A stretch of 64,000 bases of DNA. It comes from Galeopsis tetrahit. Lineage: Eukaryota; Streptophyta; Magnoliopsida; Lamiales; Lamiaceae. The notes beneath the pieces were generated by a model. It searched no databases. It was given only the letters and a program-made list of their open reading frames with translations, and was not told the origin of the DNA. The stretch's first letter is position 1. Each line of letters starts with the position of its first letter. The position numbers and the translations under genes are program-made. Positions 33,706 through 45,624 of this stretch are shown piece after piece. The stretch spans positions 39,711,494 through 39,775,493 of the forward strand of contig OY776133.1 of the NCBI GenBank assembly GCA_963675135.1. The letters are read 5' to 3'.

Positions 33706-34230
33706 AGGTACCAGTCCAGCCAAGGCCCACTTTCGTCTCGGTCGCTAGCTCTCCTGTTGCTCCACCTACTCTAGCTGGTTTTCCTGAGTCTATGAAGTCG
33801 GTCCGTAGTGAGAATTTTTTTGTGGTTAATATTGAGGATTCAGTTTATCAGAGGGGGTGACTGCTTGTGCCTACTCTTTTATTGGTCGTGTTATATATTA
33901 TTCAGTATGGGGACAGGCCGTATGATCATGTGCGTCTTCCATCTACAACTAGCAGCCTATGGAGTTTGACATCGGATTTCAGTGTGGTCTCCTTGAGCAA
34001 GGGATACTTCAACATTAATATTAGCTCTGAGGCAGACAGGGATCGTATCTTTAGACGTCGGTTGTAGCAATTGAACCTGGGGGTTATTCACCGTCAAAGG
34101 TGGATGCCAGATTTCAATCCTAGCACCATCCGCTCAAACATGGCTCAGGTCTGGGTCAGATTCACTGACCTTCCCATGGAGTACTGGGACCCGACTATTT
34201 TGGAGGTCTTAGCATCTACTATGGGTGTCG
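33706..34230 (+). pseudogene. DUF4283 / LINE ORF1-type relic
   Basis: Plus-strand translation gives pieces of the plant DUF4283 domain in shifting frames: ACAYSFIGRV, GYFNINISSEADRDRIF, then RWMPDFNPSTIRSNMAQVWVR and DLPMEYWDP. The frame changes near 33855 and again before 33910, and TAG 34064-34066 interrupts it. This domain occurs in the ORF1 of plant LINEs and in related dispersed genes. The sequence stops at about 34230, where another element begins. Confidence 0.75.
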
Positions 34231-34711
34231 GGTCGGGTTCGGGCTTGGAATGGGGATTAAAGGCTTGGAATGGGGATTGGGTTGTTAACTCTTGGAGACG
34301 GATTTTTGCCTTGTGATACGGATTTAGAGACGACAAAATGTCGTTTCTAATTAAGAACGAAATTATAGACGTATTTTTGACCCGGATGTAAAACGGGTCG
34401 TTTATCGTTTAGATACGGATTTAGAGACGAAACGACATTTGAAACGGAATTTTGACCCGGATATAAAACGGGTCGTTCATCGTTTAGATACGAGAATATA
34501 CGGTGTCAAATTCCGTCTCTCATTATAAACCGAAAAAAAACGGTCTCAAATCTGTCTCTTATTAGAAACGGAATTTAGAAAACCGTTCCTAACATTAGAT
34601 ACCATGCGATTAGGAACAGATAGAAAATGGTTCCAAAATCCGTTTCTAACCTGTTTAGATACAATAATTATGGTATCTAATCCGTCTCTAAATCTCAGTT
34701 TTTTTGTAGTG
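34231..34711 (-). mobile_element. CACTA-type element end, other end missing
   Basis: The right edge reads ...CTCAGTTTTTTTGTAGTG, the reverse complement of a CACTACAAAAAAACTGAG terminus. Inside it are many copies of subterminal words (GAGACG, CGTTTCTAA, CCGTCTCTAA and AAACGGGTCGTT, on both strands), as CACTA ends have. No CACTAC partner was found to the left, so only one end seems to remain. A 17-bp duplication lies at 34233-34279. Confidence 0.65.
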
Positions 34712-35180
34712 CAAAGTCGTGTGTTGCGACTGCGACATCGACAACCTAGCTAGAGTAAGTAACGTGAAGGAGAGTCAGAGAAAGAACCTAGTCTCCGTAA
34801 CAACTGAGTGAAGAGGCGACGAACGTTGACGCGACATCGGTGGTCGGCGGTTTTGGTGAGTAGGCGGTGTAATGGAAGAAGGCGGTCGTGGATGCAGTGT
34901 AAAGGTTTCCAACTCAAAATAAATATAAGTGTCTAATTTATTTATTAACAAATAAAAGTAACTACAAATACAATTAAAAGGAAAATTAAATTAGAACATA
35001 TATGACAACAAGGAAAGACCATGGTGGATTAAATTTGTTGTCTTTCAGCGTTTTTTTAAAAAATTAGAACAATTACGACAACGAGGATATTTAAGACAAC
35101 GAGTAGTGTACTTATGACAACGGACAAAGCCAGTATACGTTGTCTTTCCCTCATTGTCGTAGGCCATTTTTAGCATAGAT

Positions 35181-35228
<48 letters not shown>

Positions 35229-35268
35229 ATAATTATAAATTTAATTAACAATCATAATTAATTAGAAG

Positions 35269-35299
<31 letters not shown>

Positions 35300-35469
35300 G
35301 GAGAAAAAATAATTATACATAATTATTGATAACACAATATTTTGTAATTTTAGTATTGAAAATAATTATTAAATGTATGTGTTGATAATTATAAGATAAA
35401 CAATCAAGTATAAATTAAAAAAGAAAAAAATTGAAAATATAGAATACATATTAATTGCATTCAAAATAT
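34712..35469. other. no gene seen; TA microsatellites
   Basis: No coding signal. (TA)n tracts lie at 35184-35226 and 35271-35299. Confidence 0.6.
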
Positions 35470-35697
35470 AAAAAATGCAGCTCCTAGCCTAAACGGCAAT
35501 CAAGGGGCACTTTAACGCATAAGGTCCCGGATTCGATTTCGCCCCAACGCGCACGTGGGAGGATTACATGTCATAGTATTAGTGGCAGTGGGGGCTGACA
35601 AGGTGGTGGGGGAGTTCCTGGTTCAATACTTTTTTTCGGAATTAATGGAATCCGCGAGAGATCAAAAAACCCTTGTCATTTTCAGAGGGGACCCCAT
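35470..35697 (+). mobile_element. tRNA-derived SINE candidate
   Basis: An A-box-like TAGCCTAAACGG (35487-35498) and a B-box-like GGATTCGATTT (35529-35539) are spaced as in tRNA-derived SINEs and are followed by a G-rich body. A similar A/B-box pair (TAGCCTAACGG, GAGTTCAACTC) lies at about 48215-48272. The left boundary is uncertain and the right side is cut or flanked by LTR-E. Confidence 0.45.
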
Positions 35698-36347
35698 TGT
35701 TGGGATATTCATCCTACCCCTAGTCTGAATAGAATAGAATTTAGTTTTGATGGCCAAAATAAGTATCATGTCTGAATAGAATATAATTTAGTTTTGATGG
35801 CCAAAACAAGTATCATGTAATCTAGTACGTGTTATATATAATTTGTAATCTAGTTTCATAGGTTACCTAAGTTGTTTTTATAAAGCTTATTAGTTAATAT
35901 TTTGTCTAACTCTTAGTCATGTGGAATCAGTTGTATGTATATCAACTGATACCACGTCTGGTTAAACACGCGAATGCTCAAGACTTAAAGAATAGAAGAC
36001 TGAAGACTAGAAGACATCATCGAGCTAGTCCATTAGTGAAATCAGACTGAAAGGTTCTTGTATACCTTGACCAGCTGAGACTAGCTACATGAGATCAGCT
36101 GAGTGTGGATGCCATCTGATATGGACGCGATCATATCTTGTCAAGTCTTAAGAAAGTTTCAAAGACGATTCATCTGATTGATCAGATACCAGAAAACATT
36201 AAAGAAGGCAACAATCATAAGAAGACAAAGAGAATATCAGACCTCTTCTGACTACCTCTACTGAAGACAAGACTGCAAGTCTAACCAACTCAATTGACGT
36301 GAACCAGTTAGAAGATGTCAACACAACTATTGAGTTGACTTGGACTA

Positions 36348-36741
36348 GGGTTTTAGAGCATCCACAATGGGGGGTAGAAGTCCCATGTGGATTTCTACTC
36401 CTAACTCAAATGAAGGGTAGAAGGGGTTTGGGGGAAGATGATGTGGAGGAGAGAGGAGGAATTGGGTAGAAGAACTTCTACTCAAGTAGAAGTAAAAAAA
36501 TTAGAGAAAAAGAGAGTGTGATAGAGGGAGAGTGAACAACGCATGAGAAAAAAAGGGAGAACAATTTGGAGAGTGTGACTAACTTGCGAGAGTGGGCTTT
36601 AATGTGGTCCCAATTATTTTTTATTTGTATTATATTTTTTTTTGGGTAGAATGCATTGGAGAGGTAGACGTTTTTTGAGATAGAAGTAAGAAATTTTTGA
36701 GATCGTACAAACAACATTTAATGTGGATGCTCTTAAAACCC
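36348..36741. mobile_element. MITE inside LTR-E
   Basis: The ends are inverted repeats: GGGTTTTAGAGCATCCAC at 36348-36365 and its reverse complement (with one extra A) at 36723-36741. It has no coding capacity. A partial copy of its right end (about 36694-36740) is repeated at about 36770-36813. Confidence 0.65.
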
Positions 36742-36939
36742 AAAAATCATCACCCACACTGTGGATGCTTTTAGAGATCGCACAACAACATTTAATGTGC
36801 ATTAAATGCTCATTCTCTTTTATGGAATGTTTTGTACCTGAATCAAAGGAAATGTCAAATCAATGAAGATCTCGCCCATACATAGAAGATTTGCTTGCAA
36901 CGGCTAGTTCAACCAACGGCTAGTTTCTACATCAATCCT

Positions 36940-36948
36940 CTATAAATA
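36940..36948 (+). promoter_or_regulatory. TATA box of LTR-E
   Basis: CTATAAATA on the plus strand, matching the LTR orientation. Confidence 0.5.
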
Positions 36949-37887
36949 CAAGGTGTTATCCAAGTGATAACCAATTGAAACTTTACAAGCAAGAATTCTC
37001 ATCAGCCGGCCCTCAAGAACATCCAAGCTTCCTGAATCCATTTGAGTTATTAAGAGCCTGCATTTATTCTAAGTATCCAAAGCTCTAAATTTTCTACATC
37101 TAAGTCAGTATTTTATTCATATCTTAAACTTAGAAAGTGTGGCTTTGATCCTATTTGTTCAACACACAGTTGGTGACTCACACATACAAACCTTACCTTC
37201 TAGTTCATAAATAGTTAAGTTTGTTGTTACCAAGTTTATTTGTAAGAGTACTTGTTCTCCTAATAACAAGTAGATCCAACTGCACTTTAGGTTAAGTGTA
37301 TCGAAATCACAAGTCTTCTCTTGGGACTATAAAGTAGCAAAGACTCATTTTAAGGAATTAACTTCGCATTTGAAATTGTGAGAGTGGACGTAGGACAAGT
37401 TGTTTTGAATCACTATAAATCTTGTGTTCTTTATTGTTTTATTGTTTATTCATACCCTACATACTTGATATACATAAGTTTTACAAAAGAGTTAAAACTC
37501 AGAAGTGTTATTCCCATAAATCAGAAAAAATCAAGTCTACTGATTAATCATTTATTTACATATCAAAGTCATTCTTTGTTAAAGGTTTTCATTCAACCCA
37601 CGAGTCTAAATATTTAGGGTCTACACAATTTCGCACTAACATCTGAGTAGATAGTTGTCCAACTGATCAGCTAACAAGCAATCAATAGGTTAGTTATATA
37701 TTCTTGTTGTTCTACACTCACACTCTAGATCAGATCATATTTATCTGCATCAGACAACAAGAGCATATAGCCTACATGTTATCTTATCGAATCAGCACGC
37801 AAAAGTTTTAAAAGATACAAAGTCTATTCACCTCCCCCCCCCCTCTAGACTTTTTCCAGCATTGATACTCATTTATAAGGACCAACA

Positions 37888-38324
37888 CACATCCCTTGAT
37901 AATTGGTGAGTGGAAAATTCCCTCGCGAATTCCTTCGCCATTTTGTTTTGCAAGGGCATTTTCCTTGAGAATTCCTTCGTCAATTCGAGCATATTTTGGG
38001 AAGAAGGTAATTAGTTTGAAATATGATGAACTAAGTGAGATTTTCCCTTACAATCAATCTAGTCTCATGCTAGGATTAGGAAAATCTCTTTAAGCTTGGA
38101 ATGTGTATGTGCCAATAAAAGCTTAGATTGAGTTCTCTCACTCTCGGAAGATGACGCGTGTTAAATCTCCATTGAAGTTCTTTCGAGCTTTGCTTCATGG
38201 ATGTTTGTTGAAACTCCATGCTCGACCTTGCATCATCTCCTCTCATGTTTAGAAATGAGAAATGAACTCATATATATAGTGTAGATTTGAAATGTTATCG
38301 TTAGAGAGTAACTTCAAATCTCCA
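37888..38324. other. no gene seen between LTR-E and LTR-D1
   Basis: 437 bp without coding signal. CCTCGCGAATTCC-like words resemble the subterminal words of the small CACTA at 47326-48588, so this may be a degraded relative. Confidence 0.4.
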
Positions 38325-38770
38325 TGTTGGTCCCAAGTTGAGTTAAGATTGATTAAGCTAGAAAAAGTCTAGAGGGGAGGGGTGAATAGACTTTTTAAAA
38401 TCTTTCAAAATATCAGAGTAAACAATGCAGAATAGTGTTCTGAATAGTACTGTTCTTACTCAGTCAGGATAGTACTTACAGTTTCAAGTTTTATACTCAA
38501 CTTTGATTTTGATCTTTAATATGTATAAACACTTAAACAAATATCAAACGGTAAGTAAATCAACACACAAGATTTATTGTGGTTCGACAAATGTGTACAT
38601 CCACTCTCACAACTCTAGTTGTGATATTTTATTAACTCTTCTTGAGTTTCTTGTGGCTTAAAGTCCCAAGACTAAAACTATGATCATATCGATTACACTT
38701 CCAAGTGTATCTTCGATCTACTAGTAATTCTACAAGTAACTAGCACACTTGTTTACAACAAATCACAAAC
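38325..38770 (-). repeat. LTR-D1, left part, 3' LTR of SIRE-like element 3
   Basis: It begins TGTTGGTCCC and aligns with LTR-D2 (63204 onward). It is interrupted after AATCACAAAC by the CACTA element and resumes at 61736. The two parts together make an LTR of about 1.23 kb. Confidence 0.88.
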
Positions 38771-39580
38771 CACTACAAGAAATCACACATTTCGTGACGA
38801 TAAAAAAATCATCACAATTTGTTACTTAAAGACGACGAAATTTTTTTTCGTCATTAAAATACTAGAAATTGTGACAAAATTTAATTTTGTCACCACTTAT
38901 AATGTTTTTTGTCACGAATTTATAAATTTCATAACGATGTTAATAAATATGTCACAATAATAAAATGTGACGATTTTAATAATAATTGGTGACGAAACTC
39001 GACATCATGAAATATATATTTTCTTGACGATGCTACTTTTTCGTCATTAATTATTAGAAATAATTAGTGATAAAATAATTCTATCACAATAATAATTATT
39101 GACGAAATTAATTATAATTGGTGATGATGTTTGACGTCACAAAAAATATGTTTTCGTAACGATATTAATTTTCGTCATTTATTATTCAAAATATTTAATG
39201 ATATGTTTTTTTCGTCACATAAATAATTCTCGACAATTTTAATAATAATTGATGACGAAATTCGACGTCATAATTTTTTTTCATGACGATGCTAATTTTC
39301 ATCATTAATTATTCCAAACAATTAGTAACAGACTATATTTGTCATAACAATAATATATGATGATTTTAATAATAATTGATGACAAAATTCAACGTCATAT
39401 ATAATATTTTTTTCATGACAAATCTAACTTTCGTCATAAATTATTGACAAAAAAATTCACCACAATATTGATTGGTAACAATTTTAATATTTTTTTTATA
39501 TCAATTTAGACGTCACAAAAAATATGTTTTCATAACAAATCTATTTTTCATCATTAATTATTTTCTTTAGTATCCCTGTT
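38771..39580. repeat. left subterminal repeats of the CACTA element
   Basis: Over a dozen copies of GTGACGA, TCGTCATTAAT and close variants in both orientations, each spaced by a few tens of bases. In CACTA elements such words are the binding sites of the accessory transposition protein. Confidence 0.8.
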
Positions 39581-40078
39581 TTCTTCTAGGTCCCAAGATC
39601 AAAACATTCACATTTGAATATAGTAACATGTCTATCTTCCACATAGTCTAGCTTAATTATATCAATCAAAATAGCATCTTCACCATAATACTCTTCTACT
39701 ACAATCCCGCTATTTTGACTCTTACGACTACTACAATATCATTTTAATACATTTTTATGCATACAGAAAAGATAAATATTATAGAACAGGAACCAAGAGT
39801 TATCTAATTTTTTTTAAGAGAGGGCTACGTAAAACTAGCACCAGAGAGACCGGTGCCCAAAGGGCCAAGCCAGAAGCATAAAAGCTGATAAAAGGAATGT
39901 CACAAAACCTCCCCTCAAAAGTTTTTTAACCTAAATACAAGGTATGCCTGCACTCAGAAGTTCTTAAGAATTTAAAAAAATAATGATATCAGGAGAGATA
40001 TATAATTACTACACCCGTGATACAACCATATTCAAACTTATATAAATTGATATACAACCATATTTAAACCTATATAAA
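39581..40078. other. no gene seen
   Basis: No coding signal. A reversed, A-rich end near 39810-39840 followed by G+C-richer sequence may be the 3' end of a LINE on the minus strand, but this is weak. Confidence 0.3.
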
Positions 40079-40549
40079 TTGAGTAAGATAATAAATATTG
40101 TCACACACCAAAGTCAAGAGAGAGGGGCAAACGAGAAGATAGTGACTACTATTTGGGTGGGGGTGGTGTGGTCAATATGGAACTTGAGGAATGACATTTG
40201 TTTCAATGAAGGAAAATTGGACAGTAAAAAAGCAGTGAAAAATATCAAATTGAGGCTGAAATCTTGGCTAGGAAACAAAATAGACAAAGTAAAGGAATGT
40301 ATCATCAGTGAATGGAGAAGCAACCCAAAGATGTGCTTGGGGGGAGAAGAATAGCAGCAGGGGTGGGGGGACACGAACAACAGGTTAGTAAAGGAGGAGT
40401 GCATGCTTGATTGTTTTCTTTTTGTGAATGTCAAGTTTAAGGAATTTGAGTCTCTATTCATGAACAATTAATTGGACACCACATTTGTAAGGGTTGAGTA
40501 CTCCTTGTACTCTATGCTTATGAATGATATCTTTTTACCGATAAAAAAA
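40079..40549 (+). pseudogene. 5'-truncated LINE: RT C-terminal tail and 3' end
   Basis: The plus-strand frame gives the typical tail of plant LINE ORF2 proteins (VVWSIWNLRNDICFNEG, later LKSWLGNK, EWRSNPKMCL), ending at about 40352. An untranslated region follows (CTCCTTGTACTC and TTTTTACCGATAAAAAAA), ending in a short A run near 40549. The upstream part of the reverse transcriptase is absent, as expected for incomplete LINE insertion. Confidence 0.75.
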
Positions 40550-41029
40550 TATAGAGCCCAAAAGCCCCCCAGAACCTAGCTTCATCAACCAATTCCTCCC
40601 AAAAATATGAAAACAATGATTGTTTTTTAATACAACATTCCAAGAATTTAACCAAAATAAGATGATACCAGACATCAATTACACGAGTTTTATTCAATGG
40701 ATGATTCATGGTTATGCTCAAGTCAGCAGATATCAATAACAATTAATGTTTTCCTTTTCAGATAGTTATGAAATTCAGAAAAATGACATGTTTTAGAGAA
40801 CCAAAATAAATGATTCAACACTACTTCAGCTACTCACAAGATCATTCTGTGTTCATGGGTTGCATTGCAAGAAATATACTTCTTGTGAATATTCTGTAGA
40901 TTACATATTGGTATGGATAGTAAGCAGCTAGCCAGAAAACAACACAGAAGCATTCTGTAATATAATAATGGAAGGAGAATAATAGTCAGGTATAAAAATC
41001 AAATAACTATAACAAAGCATGCACCTCTC
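40550..41029. other. no gene seen
   Basis: No coding signal recognised; A+T-rich sequence downstream of the LINE end. Confidence 0.4.
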
Positions 41030-42158
41030 GTGATAATTCAAGAACCGGAGCATCTTGAGAGAGAGGAAATCGTCTGCAAAGAATTCTTGGAACCAACAGG
41101 CCAGCAATTCAGCATGGAACAAACATTAGAAAGGCCAAATATGGGTTAGCATACCTACATAGAACAAAAAAATACAAGGTTAAAAAAAGGACAAAAGGAT
41201 CAAAGATAAAATCCATTATTCAAGTTTAAGCAATCATACAAAAAGCAAACTAAAAGACTGAAAACACATACCAGTTCATTGAAGGGCCAGAAAATAACAA
41301 TCGCAAGACAGAAAAAGCCACATGAAAAATAATGGCAAGTATAATAATCCCACTGGCATGGTACAATAAGCCTGCACCAAAACAAGTGACTACTATATAT
41401 AAAAAGTAGCATATTTTAAAAAGGACCAGTAGATTAAAGGTCAATCACATAATTCTCAAATTGCAATTAATATGCATTACCTTTGATGAAGTCATAGTAA
41501 GCACGGAAAGAACAGAATAAACCCACAGTTGGCAAGCGCAATAAAAGCAGCATAATTCATAAGGAGGAAGATAGCAAATGGAATAGTGTGTAATACCAAG
41601 GCCTTGCCTTCTTGAGTAAATGACCTAAATGGTATTTGGTCATTAAGAACAACAAGTGGTGCATTACTTGTATTGACCTTGCTAAGAGATTGACATATGC
41701 ATTAAAAAATACTCCTTAGCCAACTAAATCCAGAACATATGTTGTGGCATACCAAGAAGCATGCATAGTAATCAAAGAAAAGTGATCTTTCACCCTTAGA
41801 TCCACTTGCATCAGCTCTAAAGGATTCTCATTCTTGGACAGTTAATAACTTAGACGAATTGGCAAATGCTTTCATTAAACTATGCATGTTGTCCCCTCGT
41901 GCTTGCATGCTTCCTGGTCTAGTTCACAGAAATTAAAAAGCAATTTAGGCAAATATGAAAAGTGAATGTGAATGAATACAAATATCCACTGCTTTGTACC
42001 AAAATACCAATTGATGCATACAATAGTCTATCCACTGTATGAGATGAGGTGTGGTAACAGTAACCCCCGAGCAGGAAGATAATATCCAAGCCAATGTCAC
42101 CGTAATATTTGGCGAACATTATGTAGTCTGTATTACCATGAACTTTACCAAAAACATC
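41030..42158 (-). pseudogene. unidentified multi-exon gene fragment inside the CACTA
   Basis: Several exon-like blocks on the minus strand have GT-AG borders. One is at 42000-42158 (acceptor TTGCAG, donor GGTAC). Another ends at 41481 with donor GGTAATG. A third is at 41272-41371 (acceptor GGTGCAG, donor GGTATGT). A further G+C-richer block lies at about 41030-41120. The second and third join in frame and give a hydrophobic segment (LLYHASGIIILAIIFHVAF) that could span a membrane. I do not recognise the family. It may be a captured host gene fragment or just chance frames, but the short introns (109 bp between blocks two and three) argue for a real gene. Confidence 0.35.
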
Positions 42159-43763
42159 CTGCAAGCAGATCAGGAAATGATTAGCTAGCAAATCCATGTT
42201 ATCGCTCTCATGAAACCTATCACACAGAGAAATAGAAATTTGAAACAGCAATTCAATCTTTTACAATTATTTTCAAAGAACAAATAAATAAGCCAATTAT
42301 CAGAAACTAAGAGAAGGAAAGGAAAGCCTGAGCTGCACTATTTGCCATAGGATACACAACTGACTTCCTACTTACTATTTCAGTGTTTTTTGCCACTTTC
42401 ATCCACGCATACATCAATTTAAGAACCTTCAAAGTAATATCTCAGACAACAGAACGGGAAAGAAAGAAGAATGGGTGCCTCTCAATTTTGAAAAATATTC
42501 AAATTTTGAGAAGTAATTTAATAATTCATGCCTAGTTCCCCTAATCACTTAAAAGCAATAGTAGCAGGCATTAATGCCATTTATGTAATTGATAACCTGC
42601 ATTCTTTGTGTCCATCCATAAATGTATTCTATAAAAAGGAAGTGGAAAGAATTTTCACTCACATTATTCATTTATATTCCACACACAAAATTCAACTCAC
42701 AGAAAATGAGAGAATCAAAAACTCTAAAAGATTGTCCAAGACTCCCCTAACCTTTTTCATGTCAAAGTTAATTTCCAATGCAATATATAGTCAATACTCT
42801 CCTCTAAAAAAAATTAGTTATTTATGCTATTATTAGTTTCCCATAACCAATGTCTTAAATAAAATAATTTCCATCAACAGTTAGACTTTATTGTAGGAGT
42901 ACTATATATTTTCAATCAGGTGATGAATTTTATTTTCTGGCTATCATGTTCCACGAGGTAAACAATATTCAATCAGGATTGCTATATTCTGAAAAGTTGT
43001 ATTAAATAAGATTAATGCAAGTTCAATTAACACTCCAGAATGTTCGGGCATTTGAATAATCTCAGAGGTTCCTACTGGAGAGCTATAATTTGGTCCAAAT
43101 GGAAACAAGAAATACACATTAAAATATATCAAATTCTACATTCCATAACAGAGAAATTGAATTTATGATTCTGCACGCATGCATTTGATCGAGCATATGG
43201 TGTGCATAGTATCCTTTCACCCTAATCTTAACACCTTTCAAAACTATTACAATAACAAACAGTTCAGTTGTGTCGTTGTATCCTAGAACTAGACGTACAG
43301 TAAAGTCCCAGAACAAGATAAAACTAAGTATAAGGAATTCATGATACCAGAGAAAGAGGCGGACCTGGTAGATTGATACGTGAACTCAAATCGCTGAAAA
43401 ACTTCGTGGTAGGCAAAAATCGATAGCGTGGATGACTGTTTTTGCATAATATTTGAAATTTATAATTAGGAAATTAGGTTTTCCTCCTGATTTACCCGCC
43501 ATTCTCAAATCTTTTTTACGAGTCCAGTTCCCATCCCCACCCAAATATTTAGTGATAAATTTATTTTGTATTTAAATTGAATTCTTTTACATGATATTTA
43601 ATTTATATATTTAAAATACATAAGTATACATACATTCTCTCCATCCAATTAGATAAATTAGATAGAATTTGTTTTCATTTTACGAGAATGTTTTATATTT
43701 TTACGAAGATTCCTTATAATAATATGAGATTTATAATTATATGCATAGTGCACATTTTTTAAT
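42159..43763. other. no clear gene; possible upstream part of the same fragment
   Basis: No frame longer than about 100 codons and no family recognised. Short exon-like pieces may exist near 42160-42240 and 43320-43440 on the minus strand, but none can be supported. Confidence 0.3.
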
Positions 43764-44890
43764 GGGAAAATATCAATTTTGATCACCCAGTTTTACCTCT
43801 TTTCATATTTGGTCACCCACATTTAGTCACTATCAAAATTGGTCACCCAATTATTATATTCTATCAAAATGGATCACTCTGTTAGTCAATATGTCATTGA
43901 CTAACGGAGAAAGAGTTTTGAGCCGTGAAATTTCTCAAAACCTAAGTTTAAAAAAATTTCATGCATCTTCTAAAACTAATTAAACAAACGCAGAAGTAAG
44001 AATGAAATATGTGAAAAAATTACCAATATTTACATTATATTTATAATAGGTGAGAAGGAGTTCTGATGCATCTTCTAGAACGTGATTCAATCAACCATGT
44101 TTACTTTTTATTTTATAGATAATGAGCATGCATCTTTTAGAACGTGATCTTCTAGAACGTGAAACTTGATGGGTAGTCAGAAAATTTGTTTTTAATAATT
44201 ATTTAACTCAATTATGAATTCATTTTTGTTGGTTTACTTTTTATTTTACAGAAAATGAGAAACTCAAGAGATAGAATGTACACAATGGTACTCTGTTTTC
44301 CAATTCTTGGTTTCATATTGAATTTGTATAATAATTGGAGATATAAACTTATAACTTATTTCAATTCATCTATAAAATAAAAAGTAAACCAACCAATCAC
44401 GTTCTACAAGATGCATCAGAATTCCTTCTGACCTATTATATCACGTTGCATCAGAATTCTGACCTATTAGGATGCATCAGAATTCCTTCTGACCTATTAT
44501 ATCACGTTGCATCAGAATTCTGACCTATTATAAATATAATGTAAATATTGGTAATTTTTGCACATGTTTCATTCTTTCTTTTGCGTTTGTTTCATTAGTT
44601 CTTGGAGATTGCATGAATTTTTTTTAACATTAGGTTTTGCGTTTGTTTCATTAGTTCTTGGAGATTGCATGAATTTTTTTTAACATTAGGTTTTGAGAAA
44701 TTTCACGGCTCAAAACTCTTTCTCCGTTAGTCAATGACAGATTGACTAACAGAGTGATCAATTTTGATAGAATATAATAACAGGGTGACCAATTTTGATA
44801 GAATATAATAACAGGGTGACCAATTTTGATAGTGACTAAATGTGAGTGACCAAATATGAAAAGAGGTAAAACTGGGTGATATATTTTCCC
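43764..44890. mobile_element. Mutator-type MITE with long terminal inverted repeats
   Basis: It begins GGGAAAATATC and ends GATATATTTTCCC. The terminal inverted repeats extend about 200 bp or more (GTCACYCACATTTAGTCAC, the ACTAACGGAGAAAGAG block and GAGCCGTGAAATTTC). Exact 9-bp target duplications TTTTTTAAT lie at 43755-43763 and 44891-44899. There is no coding capacity. A ~66-bp segment is duplicated at about 44575-44700, and GACCTATTA/GCATCAGAATTC words are repeated at 44405-44530. Confidence 0.9.
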
Positions 44891-45624
44891 TTTTTTAATT
44901 AAAAATTAATATTGTGAAATAACTTTAATTGTAATTTTCAAATTTAACGATAATAAATTAAAATTTGTTCACATAATATAATATTTTAATTATAGTGGAG
45001 TATTAATTTACCATATCAAATATTGGAGAAGTGATTATTTAGCAAATTATTTACTTGTAACATAAGTTTGATATAAATTCAGGATAGTAAAAGTATTAAA
45101 ATTTGTTTAATTGTTTGATATCAACTCTTATTTTATTATAGTAGCAACTAACTAAGACCATATTTGATAGCAATGACGGAGTAAGTTGAGATTAAAATAA
45201 TATATAAGTTTTATATAGGGAAAATATCACGTTTGGTCACCAAAATTTATCTATTTTCAGATTTAGTCACCTACATTTAGTCACTATAAAAATTGGTCAC
45301 GGTTATTAATTTCTATCAAATGGTTAGTGAATTGAGTGAGGAAATTTTATTTTTAGTCCTATAAGTTTGAGAGATTCTAAAATAAATCCTTTAAGTTTCA
45401 ACTTTACAAAATGCGTCTTTTATGTTTTAACCTTTAAATTTTAATCATTTTTTACATCAATATTAATCCTTTATGTTTTGAAAGAATTACAATTGACAAA
45501 CTTGATGCCATATATATTAAAAAATTGACATCATGCCACTCTTTATATTTTTTAAAAAATAAAGCTAATAATCCAAAATACTCTATACACACCCCAAAAT
45601 TTTAAATACAAAAATAATTTTATA

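Larger units (their letters stand above)
35698..37887 (+). repeat. LTR-E, probable solo LTR of a related element
   Basis: It begins TGTTGGGATATTCATCC, close to the sense start of LTRs A-D, and ends GGACCAACA, as LTR-D does. The conserved CACCTCCCCCC / CTCTAGAC motif is ~50 bp before the end. There is no primer site on the right and no convincing polypurine tract on the left, so it is best read as solo. The flanks CCCAT and CACAT agree at 4 of 5 positions. It includes a 394-bp MITE and a 47-bp tandem duplication (35723-35816). A TATA box (CTATAAATA) lies at 36940-36948. Confidence 0.7.

Noticed and set aside
35045..35251. Small minus-strand ORF rich in Ile-Tyr
   Set aside because: It is a translation of the TA microsatellite.
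35698..37887. LTR-E as the 5' or 3' LTR of a full element
   Set aside because: No tRNA primer site follows it, no convincing polypurine tract precedes it, and no gag, pol or ORF3 lies next to it.
42528..42836. 102-codon plus-strand ORF in the CACTA interior
   Set aside because: No recognisable domain, A+T-rich composition, and no splice or promoter context. Treated as chance.
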